From: a bacterium
GTDB lineage: Bacteria > Planctomycetota > JACOTG01 > JAUIME01
Length of the DNA: 5,463 nt
Reading direction: 5' to 3'
Assembly (NCBI GenBank): GCA_030433195.1
Contig: JAUIME010000398.1
Coordinates: forward strand, 1-5,463
A program made the translations under genes and the position numbers. The notes under the pieces are model-generated. The model did no database searches and was not told the origin of the DNA. It saw only the letters and a program-made list of their open reading frames with translations. Positions 1 through 5,463 of this stretch are shown here, piece by piece. Each line of letters starts with the position of its first letter. Positions within the stretch are counted from its first letter, which is position 1.

Positions 1-2445
1 GGGAACGTCGGCTGTGGATGCGGCCGTTGCCGCGCGGGTGGCGCGGAAGGCGTCGACGATCGGCGAGAGTGCGGGATCGTCGCGCAGCGATTTTGGATCG
101 TCGAGGCCGATCTGCAGCGCGCGTTCGAGGTCGGCGGCGACGTCACGCCAGGCGTCGGACCAGGCGGGGTCGGTGAGGGACGGGTCGGGCAGGGATTCCG
201 AATCGAACAGGTCGCCGGCTCGCTCGCGGTCCCGTCGGACGAGCTCACGGCGGACGGCGACGGACCGCTCGATGTCGACGGCGCGGCAGCGCGCGCGCAT
301 GAGGAACGAGTTCGCGAAGACGGCCTCGTCGGGTTCGATGCCTTCGCGAACGTACTCGAGCAGGTCGCCCTCGATCGGCCCGACTTCTTGCACGCGATAG
401 ACGGCGAGGACGACTTCGAGCCACGGGCGGATCTCGGTGGCCGCGTAGGGCGCGAACCGATACGCATCGAGCCAACGTCGCGCGACGAGCCGCGGGATGT
501 CGATATCGGTGACGAACCGCGAGACCGTGGCCGCGACTTCGTAACGCAAGTCGTGGCCGGTCGAATCGAGCACGCGTGCAATGGCCGGCATGCCGCGATC
601 GAGAAACTCGAGACGGCGTTCGAGATACGGATCGAGCTCGATCTCGCCCTTCGCATCGCGCAGCACCGACATCGACAACAGCGTGTTCGCGGCCATGAGC
701 CGCAACGCGACGTGCGCCTTCTCGTTCGTGAGCGCCTCACCGAGCGCCTCGACGGTTTCGAGCGTCGGGAACGTCGCGAGTTCGTATGCGGCGTCGATAC
801 GCGCATCGACGATCTGACCGCCGATGCCCGCCATCGCGCGCTCGCGCCCGCGCAGGATACGAATCAACCGGTCGCGCACGACGGTGTCGTCGAGGACGCC
901 GACGAGCGAATCGAACGCGGCCGCGCGCACCACGGGCGAATCGGTGGTCCGGAAGATTTCGTAGAGATCGTCGGCGAGCCGCCCCGCGACCTCGGGTGAA
1001 TCCGCTCCCTCGACCGCGCTCCACGAACCGAGCGCCTCGGCCGACGCGACACGGAGATCTTCGTACTCGCCGAGCCGCGCTTGGCGCACGAGAAACTCGC
1101 GCGCTTCGACATCGCCGAGCCTCACGAAGATCCCGGCGAGTTCCTCGAACAACGCGACCCGCGTGACCTCGCCCGCGCCGTACCCCGGCACGACCGCGGA
1201 GGGATCGCGCGGCGGCTCGCGCCCCATCTCGCGCGGGATCTCTTCGAGCACGTCGAGCAGCGCCGAAGCCGCGCTCAGCAGCGAGTCGTTCGCATCGACC
1301 ACCGCGAGCAACGAGAGGCACTTGAGCGCGAGCATCCGCGTCTCGATCGGATGTTGCGACGCGAGCGTCTCGACGAGTTGCGGCACGTCGACACGATCAC
1401 CGTGATACTCGTTGACGAGCCGATTCGCAGCCACGGCGCGTACGTACGGATCGGGGTCGCCGCGCTGCACGAGCTCGAGCGTCGTGACCGCACGGGTCGG
1501 GTCGAGCGCGAACAGGTCGTCGAGCGCGCGAAGGCGCACGCTTCGCCAGCGGCTGTGCAACAACGCGAGGTAGCGCGCGTAGACGTCCGAGTTGACCGAG
1601 CGCACGCAGCGGAACCCGATCTCGTTGCTCCACTCCGTCTCGCTCGTCCACTCCACGAAGTCGGGCGTTTCGGGCGCACTCATCGAGCGCAGGAAGCTGC
1701 CGCCGACGATGGCGTGCAGCCCCGCCGGCTCGCGCGTCATCCACGCCCACTCCCACACGTTACCGACGAGGTCGTAGCAGCCCGCGGGATTCTTGCCGCT
1801 CTCGAACGTACCGACGAGCCACGTGGAGCCGATCCCCGTTTCGAGGCAGTTCAATCGGTTGCGATTGAACGTGCGCCCCCAAGGGAAGTTTCGATCGACG
1901 ACGCCGCGCGTGGCGAGCGTCCACTCGGCGACCGAGGGAAGACGCTTCCCGTAGAACTCCGCGTAAGCGCTGGCTTCGGCGAAGTCCACCAACGTGACGG
2001 GAAAGTCGCGAAGGGCGCGTGGGGGCCGGCCGTCGGCGTCGTAACCGAGCTCGGGCCGTACGGGACGACCCGATGCGCGGAGGTAGCGCGCGTAGTCCGC
2101 GTGGGTCACCTCGAAGCGGTCCATGAAGAACGGCTCGACGACCTCGCGTCGCGTCGTGCCGGGCGGTCGATCGCCGGTTCGATCGAGGAGCCGACCGCGG
2201 GCGCTGTTCGTGTTCGGAGCGGGAGGCACATAGACGTCGACCTCGCCGCCCGCGACGAGCACCATCCCCTCGAGCTCGGGGATGAACTGCGCGAGATCGA
2301 CGGCTCCCTCGGCGCCCGGATCCCGAGAGCCCGGCGTGCATCCGGCCATGCTGCCGAGCAGTCCGGCGAGCCCGACCGCGAGCCCGAGCGCCATCGCGAC
2401 CGGCCGCCCGCCGCCCCGCCTTCGGTACCCGTCGTCCGCCCGCAT
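1..2445 (-). CDS. FGE-sulfatase-domain lipoprotein with HEAT-like tail (3' end beyond window)
   Basis: 815 codons are open without a stop from ATG 2445 to the left edge, so the C-terminus is missing. Residues 1-35 form a lipoprotein signal (basic RRRGGGR, hydrophobic stretch, lipobox MAGC with Cys36). Residues 56-283 match the formylglycine-generating enzyme/SUMF1 fold: MVLVAGGEV (61-69), FFMDRFEVTH (106-115), GKRLPSVAEW (166-175), FPWG (187-190), GNVWEW (228-233), GGSF (248-251) and GFRC (277-280). The paired active-site cysteines of true FGE are absent: residues 252-276 contain no Cys. Sulfatase activation is therefore unlikely, and a binding or structural role is inferred. Residues 290-650 are HEAT-like helical hairpins, for example near 300-345, 455-475, 500-520 and 560-590. 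Residues 650-815 are helical and not recognised. ATG 2445 is the only ATG, GTG or TTG between the upstream in-frame stop (2533-2535) and the signal peptide; Met18 would lose the basic n-region. The divergent partner is the lipoprotein at 2795. Family assignment is strong, role unknown. Confidence 0.9.
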   Translation of the reverse strand, partial: MRADDGYRRRGGGRPVAMALGLAVGLAGLLGSMAGCTPGSRDPGAEGAVDLAQFIPELEGMVLVAGGEVDVYVPPAPNTNSARGRLLDRTGDRPPGTTRREVVEPFFMDRFEVTHADYARYLRASGRPVRPELGYDADGRPPRALRDFPVTLVDFAEASAYAEFYGKRLPSVAEWTLATRGVVDRNFPWGRTFNRNRLNCLETGIGSTWLVGTFESGKNPAGCYDLVGNVWEWAWMTREPAGLHAIVGGSFLRSMSAPETPDFVEWTSETEWSNEIGFRCVRSVNSDVYARYLALLHSRWRSVRLRALDDLFALDPTRAVTTLELVQRGDPDPYVRAVAANRLVNEYHGDRVDVPQLVETLASQHPIETRMLALKCLSLLAVVDANDSLLSAASALLDVLEEIPREMGREPPRDPSAVVPGYGAGEVTRVALFEELAGIFVRLGDVEAREFLVRQARLGEYEDLRVASAEALGSWSAVEGADSPEVAGRLADDLYEIFRTTDSPVVRAAAFDSLVGVLDDTVVRDRLIRILRGRERAMAGIGGQIVDARIDAAYELATFPTLETVEALGEALTNEKAHVALRLMAANTLLSMSVLRDAKGEIELDPYLERRLEFLDRGMPAIARVLDSTGHDLRYEVAATVSRFVTDIDIPRLVARRWLDAYRFAPYAATEIRPWLEVVLAVYRVQEVGPIEGDLLEYVREGIEPDEAVFANSFLMRARCRAVDIERSVAVRRELVRRDRERAGDLFDSESLPDPSLTDPAWSDAWRDVAADLERALQIGLDDPKSLRDDPALSPIVDAFRATRAATAASTADVP

Positions 2446-2451
2446 ACCGCG

Positions 2452-2458
2452 TCCACCT
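2452..2458 (-). promoter_or_regulatory. Ribosome binding site of the FGE/HEAT lipoprotein gene
   Basis: Read on the minus strand, AGGTGGA lies six bases before ATG 2445. It differs from the consensus AGGAGG core at one base. Its spacing supports ATG 2445 as the start. Confidence 0.6.
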
Positions 2459-2540
2459 GGCCCGTCCCGCGCCCTCGAGGCGGTCCTGCCGAGCCGCGTC
2501 GCGGAATCGCGCCGCAGCCGACGAAGCCGCGCTCAACTTC

Positions 2541-2568
2541 TTGAAAAGCAAACGATTGCAACGATAAT
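2541..2568 (+). promoter_or_regulatory. Candidate sigma70-type promoter for the SurA-like lipoprotein gene
   Basis: TTGAAA (2541-2546; five of six to TTGACA) is followed after 16 bases by GATAAT (2563-2568; five of six to TATAAT). Transcription would start near 2575 and leave a leader of about 220 bases before ATG 2795. The hexamers stand out against a GC-rich background. The long leader leaves room for a second promoter nearer the gene, but I found no better match there. Confidence 0.5.
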
Positions 2569-2592
2569 AGGAAGGTCGAACAACGACGACAA
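2564..2592 (-). promoter_or_regulatory. Candidate sigma70-type promoter for the FGE/HEAT lipoprotein gene
   Basis: Read on the minus strand, TTGTCG (2592-2587; four of six) is followed after 17 bases by TATTAT (2569-2564; five of six). The start would fall near 2557, giving a leader of about 110 bases before ATG 2445. The -10 element overlaps the plus-strand -10 at 2563-2568 almost completely, so the two promoters would share one melting region. Confidence 0.45.
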
Positions 2593-2683
2593 CGAGAATC
2601 TTGGCCGTGGCACCCCGCGGGACCATTTGATTGAATACGGCTCTCGCGGTCGAGCGCGGACCGAGCAGCGACGCTCGTTCTCA

Positions 2684-2704
2684 GTCGGCGCCGCTCCCGC
2701 CGAC
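2684..2704 (+). other. Small hairpin in the leader of the SurA-like gene
   Basis: GTCGGCG (2684-2690) and CGCCGAC (2698-2704) form a perfect 7-bp stem with a 7-base loop, about 90 bases before ATG 2795. Another possible stem lies upstream, where CGAGCG (2651-2656) can pair with CGCTCG (2672-2677). No run of T follows, so neither is an intrinsic terminator. In DNA this GC-rich such stems can occur by chance. Confidence 0.25.
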
Positions 2705-2765
2705 GCGCGATATTCTCGGCGACGGAACAACCGAGCCCTCCGACCGATTCCGCCCGACGACGGGC

Positions 2766-2794
2766 AAGAACCAAGAAACGAAGAACGAACGACC
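2766..2794 (+). promoter_or_regulatory. A-rich leader in place of a clear Shine-Dalgarno site
   Basis: The 29 bases before ATG 2795 are built from repeated AAGAA/GAACG units and lack a GGAGG-like core. An A-rich, probably unstructured leader can support initiation without strong Shine-Dalgarno pairing. The start choice therefore rests on the lipoprotein signal peptide that follows. Confidence 0.4.
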
Positions 2795-3547
2795 ATGAAA
2801 CGACTCGCGCGATCCCACGCCCCTTCGCACCGACTGCGGCTGGCCTTTTTGTTCGTCACCGCCGTCGCCCTCGCGGCTTGCAGCGGCAAGGACGATCCGT
2901 CGGGCGTCGATGCCCGACCGCCCGTCGATCCGCCGTCCGACCCGGACGTGATGTTCATCGTCAACGGAGTCGAGGTGCGTCGCGATCAACTCGAGCGTTC
3001 CATCGAGTTCCATCGCACCGCCTACCCCGAGATGGTCGAACCTCGCCTGCTGTCCATGGCGATCAACGACGACCTCGTCACGATCGCGGGGATTCGCGCG
3101 TTCTACGGTGAGAGCTTGATCCAGGCCAAGCGAGCCGAGCTCGAGAAGGTGGTCGAAAGCATCCAGGGCGGCGAGTCGTTCGCGCGTGCGGGCCGCGTGT
3201 TCCAGGCCTCCGACAACGACTTTCATCGCGTCATCGAGGGGTGGAGCTACCCGCGCGATCTCCGCTTCTCCGCGCAGGGCATCCGGGCGATGCGTACGCA
3301 AAAGGGCGGCTTCGATCCCGAACCGTTCGTGACGTTCGGCGGCATCCACCTGCTTTCCGTCAAGGATCGGATTACCGCGGGCGAGATCCACGAGCAAAAG
3401 ACGCAGACCGTCGAGATCGTCAACCGGTTCGAACCGCCGAGCGTCTCCCTCGTCGAGAAGGCGAACGAGATCACGCGGTCGATCCGCGTCGAGTGGGCGC
3501 ACCCGGATTACGTGACCTACGTCAACGCCACGTACCTGTTCCGGTAG
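2795..3547 (+). CDS. SurA/PrsA-like lipoprotein with degenerate parvulin region
   Basis: 250 residues from ATG 2795 to TAG 3545-3547. Residues 1-28 are a lipoprotein signal (KR, R13/R15, hydrophobic 16-28, lipobox LAAC with Cys29), followed by a Pro/Asp-rich linker to about residue 51. VNGVEVRRDQLE (56-67) is the usual opening of SurA-type chaperone domains, and the helices at 68-125 match that domain. GGESFARAGRVF (125-136), then GW at 149-150 and FVTFGGIHLLSV (178-189), resemble the second half of a PpiC/parvulin domain. The first strand, usually of the form ASHIL, is not visible. Isomerase activity is therefore doubtful, and a role in folding or holding envelope proteins is inferred. The C-terminal 60 residues are unassigned. 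It is divergent from the FGE/HEAT lipoprotein gene and convergent with the HEAT gene. The frame stays open upstream to before 2533, but only ATG 2795 gives a proper signal peptide. Reality of the gene is secure; the family is a moderate call. Confidence 0.88.
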   Translation: MKRLARSHAPSHRLRLAFLFVTAVALAACSGKDDPSGVDARPPVDPPSDPDVMFIVNGVEVRRDQLERSIEFHRTAYPEMVEPRLLSMAINDDLVTIAGIRAFYGESLIQAKRAELEKVVESIQGGESFARAGRVFQASDNDFHRVIEGWSYPRDLRFSAQGIRAMRTQKGGFDPEPFVTFGGIHLLSVKDRITAGEIHEQKTQTVEIVNRFEPPSVSLVEKANEITRSIRVEWAHPDYVTYVNATYLFR

Positions 3548-3572
3548 CGTAGCGCCGCCGACGCTCTACTGG
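3541..3572. terminator. Imperfect inverted repeat across the convergent stop codons
   Basis: CCGGTAG (3541-3547) can pair with CTACTGG (3566-3572) over 7 bp including one G-T wobble. An inner CGT/ACG (3548-3550 and 3561-3563) extends the stem past a two-base bulge. Both TAG stop codons sit in the outer stem. No T-run follows on either strand, so a factor-independent terminator of standard form is not shown. It may still act as a bidirectional stop or as an mRNA 3'-end stabiliser. Confidence 0.3.
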
Positions 3573-5463
3573 AGCGAACGCGAGACGAGGGCGCGGATCT
3601 CGGTGTCCTTGTCGCGGCGTGCGCGGCGCAGCGCATCGCGCGCGTCTTCGTGGTCGAACTGGGCGAGCGCCCAGGCCGCGGCGAAGCGAACCTTGCTCGA
3701 GTGGTGCCGGCGACGGAACAGCCCCTTCGCTCCACCGAGGATCTTCACGAGCACATCGACCGCCCGCGTGTCGCCGATCCTCCCGAGCGCGAGGCACCCT
3801 TCGTAGAGCACCGGATCCGAAACGTCCTCCCCGCTGATCTTCTCGAGGATGAGCGGCGCGGCTTCGGCCGACTTCAGGCGGCCGAGCTGCAGGATCGCCT
3901 CCGTGATGACGCCACCGGCCCCGCCCCGCAAGACGTCGAGCAGGATCTTGTGGATGTCGGCGCGGATCTTCCGCAGCAGCTTCGCGGCCTCGGCGCGGAT
4001 CGACGCGTTGTCGTGACATAGCGCCGCGGCGATCTGATCCGCGAAGTCGGCATCGAACGTGTCGAGAATCCCGAGCAGGCGCCGGTACTGGTCCGGCGGC
4101 AAGTCGTCCCCGAGCTCCGAGCGAACGCCGTCGACGGCCTCGCTCCCGATCGAGTGCAAGATCAGCGACGTGAACTTGCGCGTGCGATAGTCGTCGGTCT
4201 CTTTGATCACGCGGATGAGCGGCTCGACGACGAGGTCGTTGAACCCGAGCAAGATCTCGCGCGCGTCGCCCTGTCGCCGCGGATCCTCCGACAAGAGCTC
4301 GGCGAGTACGAGATCGAAGGACGCGCTCGAAATCACGTCGTGCAGCGCGCGCCGCGCTTCGCGCGAAACGACCTGCGAGTGCGCGGAGTCGCGTTCGCGA
4401 TGTCCCAGGTATCGCGTCACGCGGGTCGCGATGTCGTACGTCCCGCGTTGGATGAACGAGCACACGGATTCACCGAGCGCGCGCGCGATCGGCCCGAACG
4501 CACGATCCGAGATCTCCTGATCGAGCTGCTCGAGGAGATTCTCGCTGATCTCCCGCGCACGATCGTCGTCTTTGAGCTCGCACAGCCGCTGCAGGAAGTC
4601 TTGGAAGAGCTGGATCCCGAGCAGTTTCTCGCGCGGCGTTCCCGCCTCGAGAAGCCGCAGGATCTCGCGCACCACCGCGGCGATGTCCTCGTTGCAATCA
4701 CCGTTCACGGCGGCGTCGAGGATCGAGCGCAGGTTTCCGTCGAGCTCGATGCGGTCCGAGTCGTCGCCGTTCTTGTCTTTGTCTTCGCCCTCGCCTTCAC
4801 CGTCCCCGTCGGCCCCGCCGTCACCGTCCTCGTCGCCACCCGTCTCTTGGCCGGCGACGACGTACACGCGCTGGTCGATGCTCACGTGACGGATCTCGCG
4901 CTCGTCGAGGTTCCGGTCCCAGAACTCGTGGTCGAAGCCGTCTTCCTTCGAACGCAAGTACAGGAGATCGCGCACGCCCTCGAGCTCGCGGTATTCGACG
5001 TCGCGCGTGATCGTGATGCTCAGGATGTTGTAGTCCTGCAGGAGGCGAAGGAACTCGCGGTTTCCGGTCACGAAGTTGCGGGGGTCGACCTTGACGCCGT
5101 TGATGAGCATGTCGTCCTTGGCGTTCGACAGCGTCACGACGCGGCACGTCTGGAAGACCTCCTGCATGGCTTCGAAGAGATCGCGTGTCGACTCGTCGAT
5201 GATGCGGCTACCGATCGGGTAGAGCATGCGGTTCTTGAGCGCGGCCGAGAAGTAGCGCAGCACGTTGCGCATCAAGTGCATTTCTTTGGACGTGAGCGGC
5301 GTGTCGGCCTCGCGGATGCGCGCGCGCGCCCGCCGGACGGCCGGCATCTCGACCTCGCCCGCATCGCCGGCGGCGCCGAACGGCTCACCGTAGCGCGCGC
5401 CCTTCTCGGGATGCGCGGATCGATCGTAGTGGTAACGCAGCCGCCCCGAGAAGCGCGACAGCT
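3566..5463 (-). CDS. HEAT-repeat protein with N-terminal alpha/beta module and acidic linker (5' end beyond window)
   Basis: 631 codons precede the stop TAG at 3568-3566. The frame is still open at the right edge with coding-like codon use, so the true start is probably outside; ATG 5347 is only the first Met inside, and numbering here counts from it. Residues 26-135 form an alpha/beta module (LYPIGSRIIDES 42-53, DDMLINGVKV 78-87, ILSITITRDVEYRELEGV 108-125). I recognise this pattern from the N-termini of some HEAT and HD-GYP proteins of delta-proteobacterial type. Residues 170-199 are a low-complexity Asp/Glu/Gly linker. Residues 205-593 are helical repeats, clearest at 365-400, 440-475, 478-505, 512-538 and 553-593, the last resembling PBS-lyase HEAT units. 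A basic loop (541-552, with RRRHH) interrupts the last repeats. No membrane segment or export signal is visible. A scaffold or adaptor role is inferred, probably cytoplasmic; the ligand is unknown. Confidence 0.9.
   Translation of the reverse strand, partial: LSRFSGRLRYHYDRSAHPEKGARYGEPFGAAGDAGEVEMPAVRRARARIREADTPLTSKEMHLMRNVLRYFSAALKNRMLYPIGSRIIDESTRDLFEAMQEVFQTCRVVTLSNAKDDMLINGVKVDPRNFVTGNREFLRLLQDYNILSITITRDVEYRELEGVRDLLYLRSKEDGFDHEFWDRNLDEREIRHVSIDQRVYVVAGQETGGDEDGDGGADGDGEGEGEDKDKNGDDSDRIELDGNLRSILDAAVNGDCNEDIAAVVREILRLLEAGTPREKLLGIQLFQDFLQRLCELKDDDRAREISENLLEQLDQEISDRAFGPIARALGESVCSFIQRGTYDIATRVTRYLGHRERDSAHSQVVSREARRALHDVISSASFDLVLAELLSEDPRRQGDAREILLGFNDLVVEPLIRVIKETDDYRTRKFTSLILHSIGSEAVDGVRSELGDDLPPDQYRRLLGILDTFDADFADQIAAALCHDNASIRAEAAKLLRKIRADIHKILLDVLRGGAGGVITEAILQLGRLKSAEAAPLILEKISGEDVSDPVLYEGCLALGRIGDTRAVDVLVKILGGAKGLFRRRHHSSKVRFAAAWALAQFDHEDARDALRRARRDKDTEIRALVSRSLQ
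4751..4840 (-). repeat. Low-complexity acidic linker coding tract
   Basis: This tract encodes about 30 residues that are almost all Asp, Glu and Gly with a few Lys. The DNA is an imperfect run of GAC/GGC/GAG-type triplets on the coding strand. It separates the N-terminal module from the HEAT array and is probably disordered. Such tracts vary in length by slippage, so copy number may differ between strains. Confidence 0.7.

Larger units (their letters stand above)
2446..2794. other. Divergent intergenic control region
   Basis: This 349-base non-coding stretch separates two genes transcribed away from each other. Most of it is GC-rich, but about 2538-2595 is clearly richer in A and T and carries the best promoter-like hexamers on both strands. 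The same core contains a direct repeat of AACGAT (2551-2556 and 2560-2565) around a palindromic TTGCAA (2556-2561), which could be part of an operator. An imperfect palindrome centred on CCCGCGGG lies at 2614-2621. Open frames crossing the region are continuations or shadows of the flanking genes, and I see no convincing small gene or RNA gene. Confidence 0.75.

Noticed and set aside
388..999. A 203-codon open frame on the plus strand
   Set aside because: Antisense shadow of the HEAT-like tail; composition is dominated by Arg, Asp, Glu and His with no recognisable motif.
1..2445. A frameshift or broken gene in the left half, suggested by many short overlapping minus-strand frames
   Set aside because: Reading the minus frame codon by codon from 2445 to 1 gives no stop and an even protein-like sequence throughout, so the gene is intact as far as the window shows.
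1081..2544. A 487-codon open frame on the plus strand with an ATG start
   Set aside because: It is antisense to the FGE/HEAT gene. Its translation is Arg/Glu/His-rich without domain motifs, as expected when G/C-biased codons are read in reverse. The minus frame carries clear family motifs over the same bases.
2614..2621. CCCGCGGG palindrome as an operator
   Set aside because: Short GC palindromes are expected often in DNA of this composition, and the flanking bases match only partly.
1760..2626. A 288-codon minus-strand open frame overlapping the FGE domain
   Set aside because: It is in a different frame from the one with GNVWEW, GGSF and the lipobox, and its Arg/Ala-rich sequence looks like a frame-shifted reading of the real gene.
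2282..2794. N-terminal extension of the SurA-like gene to the upstream in-frame ATG at 2282
   Set aside because: The extension would run antisense through the start of the FGE/HEAT gene and across the promoter core, is low-complexity Arg/Ser/Pro, and would bury the signal peptide.
2681..3502. A 273-codon minus-strand open frame opposite the SurA-like gene
   Set aside because: Antisense shadow. The plus frame has a textbook lipoprotein signal and a SurA-type motif, while the minus frame has no domain and would overlap the 2795 gene almost entirely.
3522..4463. A 313-codon minus-strand open frame inside the HEAT gene
   Set aside because: Alternative frame of the same strand; very Arg/Ala-rich with no repeat periodicity, whereas the chosen frame shows HEAT helices and continues through the whole region.

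Overview
This is a GC-rich window (about two thirds G+C by eye, not counted). Third codon positions are strongly G/C and all reading frames are dense. It holds three protein genes, two of them cut by the window edges, and one intergenic region of about 350 bases. The products are two lipoproteins and a large HEAT-repeat protein. A sulfatase-modifying-factor (FGE-type) domain fused to HEAT repeats, and a long HEAT protein with an acidic linker, are typical of large environmental genomes such as Planctomycetota, Myxococcota or related delta-proteobacterial lineages. No marker in the window fixes the phylum. I see no RNA gene, CRISPR array, insertion sequence or phage gene.

Layout. (1) Positions 2445 down to 1, minus strand: a lipoprotein with a lipobox at Cys36, an FGE/SUMF1-like fold at about residues 56-283, and a long alpha-helical HEAT-like tail that runs off the left edge. 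(2) Positions 2446-2794: a divergent intergenic region with an AT-richer core at about 2538-2595, where candidate sigma70-type promoters of opposite polarity overlap at their -10 elements. (3) Positions 2795-3547, plus strand: a 250-residue lipoprotein resembling a reduced SurA/PrsA-type chaperone with a degenerate parvulin region. (4) An 18-base convergent gap inside an imperfect inverted repeat that includes both stop codons. (5) From the right edge (5463) down to 3566, minus strand: a HEAT-repeat protein with an N-terminal alpha/beta module, an acidic Asp/Glu/Gly linker and a long repeat array. Its start lies outside the window.

How they may work together (inference). The two divergent genes both encode lipoproteins with protein-interaction or chaperone-like folds and share one control region, so they may be co-expressed and act in the cell envelope. 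The right-hand HEAT protein shows no export signal in the part seen and converges on the chaperone-like gene, so it is probably a separate transcription unit. No catalytic residues are obvious in any of the three. The window reads as a set of scaffold and chaperone-like proteins rather than a metabolic pathway or a defence system.
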